Assembly: GCF_020400605.1 (NCBI RefSeq)
Contig: NZ_JAINRD010000021.1
Location: 118,609-182,608, forward strand
Direction of reading: 5' to 3'
Origin: Streptomyces aculeolatus
GTDB taxonomy: Bacteria; Actinomycetota; Actinomycetes; Streptomycetales; Streptomycetaceae
DNA length: 64,000 bases
The notes under the pieces are model-generated. The model worked only from the letters and a program-made list of their open reading frames with translations. It made no database searches and had not been told where the DNA came from. Both the position numbers and the translations under genes were made by a program. Shown piece by piece: positions 6,448 through 15,908 of this stretch. Within the stretch, counting starts at the first letter, position 1, and every line of letters begins with the position of its first letter.

Positions 6448-9219
6448 ATGGCACTGGTGGGGAGGGGCGTCGAGCAGGCGCGGGTGCGGCGGCTGCTGGC
6501 GGATGCGCGTGGCGAACGCAGCGGGGCGCTGGGGCTGCGGGGCGCACCGGGGATCGGGAAGTCGGTCCTTCTGGACCACGCCGTGTCGATCGCCGAGGCC
6601 GAGGGCATGCGGGTGGTCCGCGGTGCCGGGATCGAGTCCGACTACGAGCTGGCGTACGGCGGCCTGCACCAACTCCTGTTTCCGCACCTGGACCGGTTGG
6701 ACGCCCTGCCCGCTCCCCAGGCGACGGCGCTGCGTTGCGCTTTCGGCCTGGCCGAGGGGGACGACGCCAACCGGTTCCTGATCTCCGCCGGCATCCTGTC
6801 GCTGCTCGCCGATCTGGCCGAGGAGTCCCCGCTGCTGTGCGTGGTCGATGACCTGCAATGGCTCGACCAGGGTTCCGTGGAGGCGCTGTTGTTCGCCGCC
6901 CGCCGCTTCGTGGCCGATCCGATCGCGGTGCTGTTCGCGGTGCGTGAGACGTCGGTGCCGTCCGTGCTCGCGGGCGTCGAGGTCGTGGATCTGTCCGGCC
7001 TCGCCGCCCCCGATGCCGCCAGGCTGCTCGACGGCCACGCACCGGAACTCGCCGAACGGGGGCGGGCCAGGGTTCTCGCGGAGTCCGGCGGCAATCCCCT
7101 GGCGATCATCGAGCTCGGCTCGTCGCGGCTCGCGGCCGGCGACGTCGACGAGTCCGACCCGGCCGAGCAGGTCGGCCCGCTGCCGGTGACCCGCCGCGTG
7201 CAGGAGGCGTTCCGCCACCAGATCGTGGAGCTTCCCGACCGCACCCAACGCGCGCTTCTGGTGGCGGCGGCCGACACGGCGGCGCCCCTTGCGACGATCC
7301 TGCACGTGGTCGAATCCCTCGGTGGCGCCGCCGGCGACCTGGCGCCCGCCGAACGCGACCGGCTGGTCCGGATCGACAGCCGGATCACGTTCCGCCACCC
7401 CCTGGTGCGGGCAGCCGCCTACCAGGACGCGCCGCTGCACCGGCGGATCGAGGTGCATCGCGCGTACGCCGAGGCGCTGCGCGCGGACGCCGACGCCGAC
7501 CGCCGGGCCTGGCACCTCGCTGCCGCCGCCACCGGACCCGACGAGGCGGTGGCGGTCGAACTCGAGGGCGTGGCGGAGCGGGCCTGGCACCGGGGCGGCG
7601 CGATGGCGGTGTGCGCCGCCTACGAACGCGCCGGGCGGCTCAGTGCCGACCGGGAGCTGAAGGCCCGGCGTATCGCCCGCGCCAGCCAGGCCGCGTACGA
7701 CGCGGGCAAGGCCGACCGCGCCGCCCGGCTGGCGGCCGAAGCGCTCGCGCTCACCGCCGACCCCGGCGTCAGGGCCGACGCCATCTACACCCGTGGCGCC
7801 GTGGAGTACGAACGCACCTCGCCGCGGGCCGACGCGGAGTTGACGCTCGACGCCGCCGCGTTGGTGCGCGGCACCGATCCGGAGCGCGCCGCGCTCACGC
7901 TCTACGAGGCCGCGCACGCCGCCCGGCACGGGGCGGCGCACGACCTCCTGGAGCGTGCGGCTGTTCTGATGCGCGGGTTCACCCCGCCGGAGCACTGGGC
8001 ACCCGTTGTCGCCGCCCTTCTCGGGTGGGCGGAGCTTTTCGCCGGACGTCCGGAGACGGCCGTCGGCCCGATGCGCGAACTCCACACCGCCGCACCCGAT
8101 GGCGGGCACGACCTGATGCATCGCATCACCGCCGGGTTCGGCGGGCTCATGATCGCCGACGACGACGGCGTCGTCGCCGGGACCGAGGACATGCTGGCCG
8201 CGGTGCGGGCCTCCGGGGCGTTGGGATGGGTCCCGTACACCCTGAACGTGCTGGCCGTGGCGCGGCTGTTGCGCGGCGAGTTCGCGGACGCCCGCGCGTG
8301 TGCGGCGGAAGGCGTTTCCGTCAGCGACGAACTCGGGAACACGACCGAGAGCCTGGCCCACCGGTCCGTGGAGGTGTGGTTGCACGCCGTGTCGGGTGAC
8401 GAGGCACGCTGCCGGGCGCTCGCCGAGGAGGTGCTCCCGCGGGCGCGGGCCCGGCACCGGGTCAATGCCGAGATCGCGGCCTGGGGTCTCGGGATGCTCG
8501 ACCTTTCCGCCCGGCGGTTCGGGGACGCGCTCGACCGGCTCGAGCGGGTGTCCGAGGGTCCCGCGGGCCGCGACCTCCTGGTGCGGGCGGTGCCGGATCT
8601 GGTGGAAGCTGCCGTGCGCGCCGGCACGCCGGATCGCGCCCGCGGACCGCTGGCGGCTTTCCGGCACTGGGCCGGGCACGTCGACCGGCCGGTCGCCACC
8701 GGACTCGCCCTGCGGTGCCGGGCCCTGCTGGCCGACGACGCCGACGCCGATGCGCTGTACGCCGAGGCGCTGCGGCTCCACGAGCGGCACGGCGGCCCCT
8801 ACGAGCGCGCCCGCACCCAGCTGGTCTACGGCGAGTGGCTGCGGCGCCGTCGCCGCCGTGCCGAGGCCCGCGGCCATCTCGCGGCGGCGGTGTCCGCGTT
8901 CGAGCGCCTCGGTGCGCGGCTCTGGGCCGAGCGTGCGCGCGGCGAGCTGGCCGCCTTCGGCGAGCGGGGCGACGAGCCTCGGCGCAGCGGCCCGCTCACC
9001 CTGTTGACCCCGCAGGAGCTGCAGGTCGTACGGCTGGCCGCCGGCGGTCGCACCAACAAGGAGATCGCCGCACAGCTCTTCCTCAGCCCGCGGACCGTCG
9101 GCCACCACCTCTACAAGGCGTACCCGAAGCTCGGCGTCACCGGGCGCGCGGGGCTGGCCCGCCTCGTCCGGGGGCCGGAGCCGGTCGCCGGCTTCCCGGA
9201 CACCGGTCACGATGACTGA
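6448..9219 (+). CDS. Large ATP-binding LuxR-family (LAL) transcriptional regulator
   Basis: A 923-aa STAND-class regulator. The N-terminal AAA/NTPase has Walker A GAPGIGKS at residues about 32-39 and Walker B LLCVVDDLQW near 130-139. The middle (about 350-830) is Ala/Leu/Arg-rich and helical, resembling TPR-like repeats used for ligand or protein sensing. The C-terminal LuxR helix-turn-helix lies at about 850-905 (LTPQELQVVRLAAGGRTNKE, then AAQLFLSPRTVGHHLYK). LAL proteins are ATP-dependent activators, often pathway-specific. The nearest downstream gene on the strand is a YCII-domain protein 83 bases away, a possible target or co-transcribed partner. No biosynthetic cluster adjoins it, so its regulon is unknown. 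Confidence 0.9.
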   Translation: MALVGRGVEQARVRRLLADARGERSGALGLRGAPGIGKSVLLDHAVSIAEAEGMRVVRGAGIESDYELAYGGLHQLLFPHLDRLDALPAPQATALRCAFGLAEGDDANRFLISAGILSLLADLAEESPLLCVVDDLQWLDQGSVEALLFAARRFVADPIAVLFAVRETSVPSVLAGVEVVDLSGLAAPDAARLLDGHAPELAERGRARVLAESGGNPLAIIELGSSRLAAGDVDESDPAEQVGPLPVTRRVQEAFRHQIVELPDRTQRALLVAAADTAAPLATILHVVESLGGAAGDLAPAERDRLVRIDSRITFRHPLVRAAAYQDAPLHRRIEVHRAYAEALRADADADRRAWHLAAAATGPDEAVAVELEGVAERAWHRGGAMAVCAAYERAGRLSADRELKARRIARASQAAYDAGKADRAARLAAEALALTADPGVRADAIYTRGAVEYERTSPRADAELTLDAAALVRGTDPERAALTLYEAAHAARHGAAHDLLERAAVLMRGFTPPEHWAPVVAALLGWAELFAGRPETAVGPMRELHTAAPDGGHDLMHRITAGFGGLMIADDDGVVAGTEDMLAAVRASGALGWVPYTLNVLAVARLLRGEFADARACAAEGVSVSDELGNTTESLAHRSVEVWLHAVSGDEARCRALAEEVLPRARARHRVNAEIAAWGLGMLDLSARRFGDALDRLERVSEGPAGRDLLVRAVPDLVEAAVRAGTPDRARGPLAAFRHWAGHVDRPVATGLALRCRALLADDADADALYAEALRLHERHGGPYERARTQLVYGEWLRRRRRRAEARGHLAAAVSAFERLGARLWAERARGELAAFGERGDEPRRSGPLTLLTPQELQVVRLAAGGRTNKEIAAQLFLSPRTVGHHLYKAYPKLGVTGRAGLARLVRGPEPVAGFPDTGHDD

Positions 9220-9302
9220 TACGTCGGCGGGGAGCCGCGCCTAGCGTTGCGGGCATCCAGGCAGCGGCCGCCGGCCGGCGCCCGTACGACGAGGAGACGA
9301 CG

Positions 9303-9671
9303 ATGACGAAGTACTTCCTGAGCCTCCCGCACGACTCCGCCGAGGAGCCGACGATGGAGAGCATGGACCCCGCGGAGCTGCAGGAGGTCATTGCCGCGGT
9401 CGGTGCGTTCAACACCGCCGTTCAGGAGGCGGGGGCGTTCGTGACCGCCGGGGGCCTCCAGCCGCCGTCGAGCGCGACCACGGTGGACTACTCCGGAGAC
9501 ACCCCCGTCATCACACCGGGCCCGTTCGTCAAGGCCGACGAGTACCTCGGCGGCTTCTGGATCATCGAGGCCGAGAACGACGACGTCGCGCTCGAATGGG
9601 CCAAGCAGGGCTCGCGGGCGCTGCGCAGCAGGGTCGAGGTGCGGGCCCTCCAGGAAGAGCCCGGTGCCTGA
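9303..9671 (+). CDS. YCII-related (DGPF) domain protein
   Basis: A 122-aa single-domain protein of the YCII/DGPF family: MTKYFLSL opening, a central G.L.P.S.A..V region and PGPFVKADEYLGGFWIIEAE, the family's characteristic strand-turn-strand near residues 78-97. These dimeric ferredoxin-like proteins often accompany ECF sigma factors; here the nearby regulator is a LAL protein instead. The ATG at 9303 follows GAGGAGA at about 9292-9298. Its function is unsettled: related proteins include muconolactone isomerase-like enzymes, but no catalytic role can be assigned here. Confidence 0.85.
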   Translation: MTKYFLSLPHDSAEEPTMESMDPAELQEVIAAVGAFNTAVQEAGAFVTAGGLQPPSSATTVDYSGDTPVITPGPFVKADEYLGGFWIIEAENDDVALEWAKQGSRALRSRVEVRALQEEPGA

Positions 9672-9687
9672 CGATCCGTGACGGGCA

Positions 9688-9716
9688 GCCGGGCTGCCGG
9701 GCTGCCGGGCTGCCGG
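9688..9716. repeat. Short tandem repeat, 8-bp unit
   Basis: GCCGGGCT is repeated three times and followed by GCCGG, directly after the YCII stop and before the end of the convergent TetR gene. It can fold into alternative GC-rich hairpins and may contribute to termination, but it is also a likely site of replication slippage. Confidence 0.55.
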
Positions 9717-9727
9717 TGCCGCGGGGG

Positions 9728-10315
9728 TCATGTCCCCGGGCGCGCTTCACGGCGCTGTGGGCCGAGGCCCGTCACGGCCAGGTGGAAGAGGCGGGTCGCC
9801 TCGGGGGCCGGGTCGGGGTGGTGTTCCGTGGCCAGGGTGATGCCGACGATGAGGGTGATCAGGTCGGCGACGGTGGCGTCCGGTGTCACCGCGCCGTCCT
9901 GTACGGCCCGTTGCAGGAGCGGGTCCGCCGCTTCCTCCAGCGCGGCCGCGCAGGAGTTGCCGCGTACCGGGTCGGTGCCGGCGGTGTCGTAGGACAGGGC
10001 GGCGGCCAGGCCGCGGGCGGTGACGCAGTAGGCGACGACGTCGTCGAGCCACCGCAGGAGGGCTTTGCGGCTGTCGGGTTCGGCGGCCAGGTCGTGAGCG
10101 CGCCCGCGGAGGGTTTCGATCCGGTCGCGGGAGACCGCCTCCAACAGGGCGCGGCGGGTGGGGAAGTGGCGCCGTACGGTCGCGGAGCCGACGCCCGCGG
10201 TGCGGGCGATCTGTTCCAGGGAGGCGTTCGCGCCCTGCGCGGCGACCTCTTCCGCGGCGACGGCGAGGATGCGCGTGTAGTTGCGCCGGGCGTCTGCGCG
10301 CTGGGTGCCGGGCAT
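9728..10315 (-). CDS. TetR/AcrR-family transcriptional regulator
   Basis: A 195-aa repressor-type protein. The TetR helix-turn-helix covers residues about 10-57, with ANASLEQIARTAGVGSATVR then RHFPTRRALLEAV. The ligand-binding half (about 80-185) ends in an LITLIVGITLATEHH helix. It is divergent from the NmrA-like oxidoreductase gene at 10423, and the 107 bases between them contain repeats suited to repressor binding, so it very probably represses itself and that gene. The inducer is unknown. The predicted ATG at 10315 has no strong ribosome binding site. Confidence 0.87.
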   Translation of the reverse strand: MPGTQRADARRNYTRILAVAAEEVAAQGANASLEQIARTAGVGSATVRRHFPTRRALLEAVSRDRIETLRGRAHDLAAEPDSRKALLRWLDDVVAYCVTARGLAAALSYDTAGTDPVRGNSCAAALEEAADPLLQRAVQDGAVTPDATVADLITLIVGITLATEHHPDPAPEATRLFHLAVTGLGPQRREARPGT

Positions 10316-10323
10316 GGCGTCTC

Positions 10324-10396
10324 GCCTCCGGGTTTACGAAGCGGCGGGGTCCGCCGTATCGTACCCGGAGGCTAACCGGCGGGCCCCGCCGTTTAA
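10324..10396. promoter_or_regulatory. TetR operator region between divergent genes
   Basis: A perfect 10-bp inverted repeat, GCCTCCGGGT at 10324-10333 and ACCCGGAGGC at 10363-10372, flanks 29 bases. A second, near-palindromic element of about 23 bases (TAACCGGCGGG and its near complement) follows at 10373-10395. Both lie between the TetR and NmrA-like starts and are the obvious operator candidates; which one is bound cannot be decided by eye. Confidence 0.5.
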
Positions 10397-10422
10397 CCTC
10401 CGGCCCGTACCCGAGGAGCGCC

Positions 10423-11343
10423 ATGCCCGCAGCTTCCGCACCCGTCCTGGTCACCGGCGCCACCGGCAGGCAGGGCGGCGCCACCGTCCGCGCCCTGCGG
10501 GCGGCGGGGGTTCCCGTCCGCGCGCTGGTACGGGACCCGGGCGGCGACCGGGCCCGCGATGTCGCGGCGCTCGGCGCCGAGTTGGCGGCCGGCGACCTCC
10601 GCGACCGCGACTCCGTGATCCGGGCCGCGGCCGGCGCCCGGGCGGTGTTCTCCGTACAGATGCCGGCCGTGACCGCGGACGGCTTCGACTTCGACGGCGA
10701 GGTGGCCCAGGGCGTGAACCTCATCGAGGGCGCGCGGGCCGCCGGGGTCCGGCAGTTCGTGCACTCCTCGGTCACGGGCGCCGGGCAGCACACCGGGACC
10801 CCCGGCTGGGCGGAGGGGCGCTGGGCGGTGGCGGCCAGCCTGGCCGCCAAGGCCGCGGTCCAGGACCGGCTTCGGGCGGCCGGGTTTCCGCGCTGGACGC
10901 TCCTCAAGCCGGGCACGTTCATGGAGAACTTCCTTCCCTCCATGGGGTTCCTCTTCCCGCGCGGCGTCGAAGGCGGCCTGGTGAGCGTCCTGAACCCGGG
11001 GACGCGGCTCTCCCTGGTGGCGGTGGACGACATCGGCCGCGCGGCGGCGGCGGCGATCGCGGCACCGGAGCGGTTCGACCGGGTCGAGCTGGAGTTGGCG
11101 AGCGACTACCTGTCGATGACGGAGATCGCCGAGGTCCTCTCGCGCGTCCTCGGTACGCACCTGCCCGCACCGGAGATGACGGCAGAGCAGGCCCTCGCCG
11201 CGGGCATGCCGCCGATGGGCGTGACGCACGAGTGGCTGAACACGGCAGGCCAGCCCGGCCGCCCCGAGTACGCGAGGGCCCTGGGCATCCCGCTCACCGA
11301 CTTCAACCAGTGGGCCCACCACCACCTGCCGACCGAATTCTGA
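10423..11343 (+). CDS. NmrA-family NAD(P)-binding oxidoreductase
   Basis: A 306-aa atypical short-chain dehydrogenase. The nucleotide-binding loop is VTGATGRQGG at residues about 9-18, followed by LVRDPGG, the usual NADP-discriminating region, and a VHSSV strand near residue 115. No YxxxK catalytic pair is evident, in keeping with NmrA/HSCARG-type proteins that sense NADP or reduce small quinone or aldehyde compounds. The AEQALAAGMPPMGVTHEWLN and FNQWAHHH segments fit the C-terminal substrate domain. It is divergent from and probably controlled by the TetR gene at 10315. The physiological substrate is unknown. Confidence 0.8.
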   Translation: MPAASAPVLVTGATGRQGGATVRALRAAGVPVRALVRDPGGDRARDVAALGAELAAGDLRDRDSVIRAAAGARAVFSVQMPAVTADGFDFDGEVAQGVNLIEGARAAGVRQFVHSSVTGAGQHTGTPGWAEGRWAVAASLAAKAAVQDRLRAAGFPRWTLLKPGTFMENFLPSMGFLFPRGVEGGLVSVLNPGTRLSLVAVDDIGRAAAAAIAAPERFDRVELELASDYLSMTEIAEVLSRVLGTHLPAPEMTAEQALAAGMPPMGVTHEWLNTAGQPGRPEYARALGIPLTDFNQWAHHHLPTEF

Positions 11344-11382
11344 ATCCCCTGGCCGCCCGGTTGCCGCCAGGCGCTTGCGGGC

Positions 11383-12336
11383 TCACTCCTCGGCGCCCTC
11401 CGGATCCCGCAGATCGACCACCGTGTGGGTGAAGAGGAAATGGATCCTCGCGTCGATGATGTCCGACATGGCTCCCGCCCCGGACATCATTCCCCTGAGA
11501 ATCCACCCGGGGCCGTCACAGCCGACGAATTTCAGCTCCACCGTCTTTCCGTCCCCGGCACGGGGCATACGCGCCATAACCTCGGGGCCGAGAGCGTGAG
11601 TTGCCTCTTTCGCCTCGCCACCCTCGGCCACGGCGTTCGCCATGATGCCCTGCCGGGAGGAACGCCACGTCTTGCCAGTCGATCCGACTTGGAACGCCTG
11701 GAGCACAAACCTCACGCCGACGAGCTTCGCGGTTGCGCCCAGAGTGCTGTCCTCGACCCGGTAGGGCAGGATGTCGACTCCCGGTATACGCGGCACCCGC
11801 AGGGTCCCGACGGCGGTCCGACCGACGTCCGAACTCCAGGATTCCGAGACGTCCCACGGCCCGTACTCGCCGTCGCGTACCCGGGACTCCGTCATGAGCC
11901 CGCTCTCCAGAATCCGTCGGCACGCGGCTTCCGCCCGCTCCAGCAGATCGTCAACGTCCGCGGAGGACATACGGCGGGCACCCACCAGCCCGTCGAGGAG
12001 GCGGAAGCACCCCTCCCAGGTCATTCCTCCCGGCAGGTCGAGGCGACTCGCCCGCACCAGGTCCGCGCGCAGCAGTGCGGCCAGGTCGCCGACATCGACA
12101 TGCTCCAGTCCCCGCGTGTGCGCGACGGCCCCGGCCAGCACCCTTTCCACACCGTCGCCGTCGGGAAGTCCCCCCAACTCGTCCGAGACTGCGGTGTGAA
12201 CGGCGAGGGCAGCGAGCATTCCGGGTGTGACGCGACGCCATGACCACTGGCGCTCGCCCGGGAGGGAGGCCCGGGGCCCTCCTTCGGTTTCAAGGTGCCG
12301 CAGAATCTCCCTGACCTGCGCCGCCGATTCCGACAC
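11383..12336 (-). CDS. DUF3710 domain protein with an unrelated N-terminal half
   Basis: A 317-aa soluble protein. The C-terminal half (residues about 155-310) matches DUF3710: GPWDVSE, then LRVPRIPGVDI, VLQAFQV, and a FVGCDGPGWILRGMMSG segment that is highly typical. The N-terminal 150 residues are helical and unfamiliar. The reading frame extends upstream to 12390, but the GTG at 12336-12334 has GAGGAG seven bases before it and is the better start. The canonical DUF3710 gene of actinomycetes sits near dut; this one stands alone with a different N-terminal half, so it is probably a divergent paralogue. Function unknown. Confidence 0.65.
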   Translation of the reverse strand: MSESAAQVREILRHLETEGGPRASLPGERQWSWRRVTPGMLAALAVHTAVSDELGGLPDGDGVERVLAGAVAHTRGLEHVDVGDLAALLRADLVRASRLDLPGGMTWEGCFRLLDGLVGARRMSSADVDDLLERAEAACRRILESGLMTESRVRDGEYGPWDVSESWSSDVGRTAVGTLRVPRIPGVDILPYRVEDSTLGATAKLVGVRFVLQAFQVGSTGKTWRSSRQGIMANAVAEGGEAKEATHALGPEVMARMPRAGDGKTVELKFVGCDGPGWILRGMMSGAGAMSDIIDARIHFLFTHTVVDLRDPEGAEE

Positions 12337-12840
12337 GACCAAACTCCTCACCTGCTGAGCTGGTTGCGGGCCGGCGGCCGGCACCTGCATTTCCGCTGGT
12401 CAGCTTCTTCACGACCGGTTCTTGAGTGTAGGCGGGAGCACGGTGCCGTGGGGCCGGAACGATTCCGTCGGCCGCCGGGGTCACTCGGGCCGGTGCCGGT
12501 GAGTCGAGCGCAGCGTCCGGCGTCCGTGCCGGCGGCGGGAGGGCTTTCCGGGACCGGCGACGCGCAGGGGGGCGTTCACACGCGGGGGTGAGTCGGGGGT
12601 GGGTGGGGTGGTGGGGCGGGTGCGTTTCTTTGGGCGGTGATCGCGGCGGTGGGCGCGCGCCCGCGTACGGCTGATCGGCCCAGTGGAGCCCCGCACCTTT
12701 TGAGGCAAATCTTACTTATGCCCATATGCTTTTTCTGCGGTTCACCGAGAGCCGTCTCCGTCCGGAAACTCCCCTGCCACGAAAGGGGCGGTGGGTCCCC
12801 CGCTCCCGGAGCCGCGTCTTCTTGACCCGTGGAGAACAAC
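12337..12840. other. 504-base intergenic region with G-quadruplex motif and AT-rich promoter patch
   Basis: No gene can be supported here. Two items stand out. At 12595-12620 G runs of 5, 3, 4, 4 and 3 are separated by one to four bases, a textbook G-quadruplex motif on the plus strand. At 12697-12740 there is an unusually AT-rich patch (TTTTGAGGCAAATCTTACTT at its start) in otherwise GC-rich DNA, the most likely promoter area for the polysaccharide operon starting at 12841; I cannot pick a definite -35/-10 pair. Confidence 0.4.
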
Positions 12841-13866
<1,026 letters not shown>

Positions 13867-13884
13867 CGCGCGCGTAAGGCCCGG

Positions 13885-13906
13885 AACCGCCGGCATGCCG
13901 GCGGTT
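13885..13906 (+). terminator. Hairpin inside the polysaccharide operon
   Basis: AACCGCCGGC at 13885-13894 pairs perfectly with GCCGGCGGTT at 13897-13906. A second small hairpin (GTGGC and GCCAC arms, 13907-13920) follows at once. They lie in the 120 bases between the first gene and the GT2 synthase gene, so they may be a partial terminator or attenuator, or may shield the upstream message from 3' decay. Confidence 0.5.
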
Positions 13907-13986
13907 GTGGCCCGAGCCACTTTCGATCAGGGCGGCCGTAATCCCCTCGCGCCGCCGCGCCGAAACGACTCCCGGAGCACGTTCCC

Positions 13987-15861
13987 ATGACGCAGGCCGA
14001 GCCAGGGCTCGCAGGCCAGGCTGTGGCGACCGGTGGGCCCCGCACGGACACCGCCGACACGCAGCAGGACCTGAGTGACCGGATCTTCGCACTCTCGGAC
14101 GGCAACGTCGTTCGCCTCTCCCCCGACGGCCCCGCGTTCGGCCGGCCCTCACGGTCGCTGCGCACCCGGGCCACCAGCTTCGTCACCGTGCTCTCCCGGG
14201 CCGACCAGGCGAAGGTGGCGACGCTGACAGCGGGCTGGCTGCTCTGCCTGGTCTGGTTCTGGTCATGGTGGCTGCAGCCCGCGCACCGGATCGGCTGGCC
14301 GGGGCTGATCGTGAACAGCGTGCTCCTGATGTACCTGACGCTCATGCCCCTGCACTTCCTCGTCCCGGTCCTGCGCCTGCGCAGATTCCATCCGCGGATC
14401 GATGTCCCGCGCGTGCGCACCGCGTTCGTGGTGACACGCGCGCCGTCGGAGCACTGGGAGATGGCCCGCGGCACGCTCCTGGCGATGCTGGCGCAGGACT
14501 TCCCGTACGCGTACGACGTGTGGCTCTGTGACGAGGACCCGTCCGCAGAGGTCCTGCGATGGTGCGCGGCGAACGGGGTGCGGGTGTCGTGCCGGCGCGG
14601 TCAGGCGGATTACCACAGGGCCGCCTGGCCGCGCCGGACGCGCTGCAAGGAGGGCAATCTCGCCTTCTTCTACGACCACTGGGGGTACCGCTACTACGAC
14701 GTCGTCTCCCAGCTCGACTGCGACCACGTCCCGCACCGGAGGTATCTGACCGAGGTGGTCCGGCCGTTCGCCGATCCCGCGGTCGGATACGTGGCCGCCC
14801 CCAGTGTGTGCGACGCCAACGCGGCCGCCTCGTGGTCGGCCCGCGGGCGCCTGCACCGGGAAGCCATGTTCCACGGCGCCGTCCAGCTCGGCCACTCCGC
14901 CGGACTCGCCCCCGTGTGCATCGGCTCCCACTACGCGGTGCGCACCCGGGCCCTGCGCGACATCGGGGGCATCGGCCCCGAACTGGCGGAGGACTTCTCC
15001 ACCGCCTTCCTGCTCAACTCCGCGGGATGGGAGGGGGCGTTCGCCATCGACGCCGAGGCGCACGGCGACGGGCCGATCACCTTCGCGGCGATGGCGACTC
15101 AGGAGTTCCAGTGGTCGCGCAGCCTCGCGGTGATGATGATGGGCCTGGTGCCCCGGCACCTGGGCCGGATGAGCGGGTTGCTGCGTGCACGCTTCCTGCT
15201 CGCGCTGTCGTACTACCCGCTGCTCGCACTGACGTCGACGGTCGGACTCGCGCTGCCCCCGGTGGCGGCCGTCACCGGGCTGCCGTGGATCGACGTGAAC
15301 TACTTCGAGTTCCTCGGCCACTTCTGGGCGATGACCGTGTGGATGGTTCTCCTGGCCGTGGTGATGCGTCGCCGCGGCCTGCTGCGTCCCCGGGACGCAC
15401 CGGTCGTGAGCTGGGAGAACTGGCTGTTCAGCCTGGCCCGCTGGCCGTTCGTCGTCTGGGGTGTGAGCACGGCCGTACTCCAGCGGCTGCGCCCCAGGAC
15501 GGTCGTCTTCAAGGTCACGCCGAAGCGCCGCGCCGGCCTGGAGCCCCTGCCCCTGCGTCTCGTCGCCCCCCACCTCTTCGTCGCGTGGGTGCTGACGGCC
15601 GCGGCCATCACCGGCGAGCTGACCGGCCCCGCCGCGGGGTACGTCTTCCTCTGCCTCGCCGGTGCCGTGTCGTACCTCCTGGTCACCCTGGCGGTCGCCT
15701 GGCTGCACGTCCTCGAGACGGCCAGGGCTGCCGGGGTGCGCTTCCACCGCGCGCTCCGGACGGCCGGCCCGCCGTTCCTCGCCGGCGGCCTCCTGCTGCT
15801 GCCGCTCACCTGGGCCATCTCGATGTACCCGGTCTACCTGACGGGCGTACTCGACTGGTGA
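13987..15861 (+). CDS. Cellulose-synthase-like family 2 glycosyltransferase (processive membrane synthase)
   Basis: A 624-aa integral membrane GT2. Two transmembrane helices (about 76-96 and 104-128) precede the catalytic domain, which shows the processive-synthase signature in order: Asp in WLCDEDPS (about 182), DxD as DCDH (about 244-246), the acceptor-binding ED in LAEDFST (about 334) and QxxxW as QEFQWSRS (about 371). Six or more helices follow (LLALSYYPLLALTSTVGLAL, then the WAMTVWMVLLAVV, FLCLAGAVSYLLV and LLLLPLTWAISMY segments) and would form the export channel. No PilZ domain is present, so c-di-GMP control of the BcsA type is not expected. With UXS-, GalE- and Ugd-type partners in the operon it probably polymerises and secretes a uronate- or pentose-containing polysaccharide. 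Confidence 0.85.
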   Translation: MTQAEPGLAGQAVATGGPRTDTADTQQDLSDRIFALSDGNVVRLSPDGPAFGRPSRSLRTRATSFVTVLSRADQAKVATLTAGWLLCLVWFWSWWLQPAHRIGWPGLIVNSVLLMYLTLMPLHFLVPVLRLRRFHPRIDVPRVRTAFVVTRAPSEHWEMARGTLLAMLAQDFPYAYDVWLCDEDPSAEVLRWCAANGVRVSCRRGQADYHRAAWPRRTRCKEGNLAFFYDHWGYRYYDVVSQLDCDHVPHRRYLTEVVRPFADPAVGYVAAPSVCDANAAASWSARGRLHREAMFHGAVQLGHSAGLAPVCIGSHYAVRTRALRDIGGIGPELAEDFSTAFLLNSAGWEGAFAIDAEAHGDGPITFAAMATQEFQWSRSLAVMMMGLVPRHLGRMSGLLRARFLLALSYYPLLALTSTVGLALPPVAAVTGLPWIDVNYFEFLGHFWAMTVWMVLLAVVMRRRGLLRPRDAPVVSWENWLFSLARWPFVVWGVSTAVLQRLRPRTVVFKVTPKRRAGLEPLPLRLVAPHLFVAWVLTAAAITGELTGPAAGYVFLCLAGAVSYLLVTLAVAWLHVLETARAAGVRFHRALRTAGPPFLAGGLLLLPLTWAISMYPVYLTGVLDW

Positions 15862-15908
15862 GACCGGCTCCGCCCCCATCCCGCAACGACGTCGAAAGAG
15901 GTTCTCCC

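Noticed and set aside
6355..9210. A 951-codon frame antisense to the LuxR gene
   Set aside because: No domain and low-complexity composition; the sense frame has Walker motifs and a LuxR helix-turn-helix.
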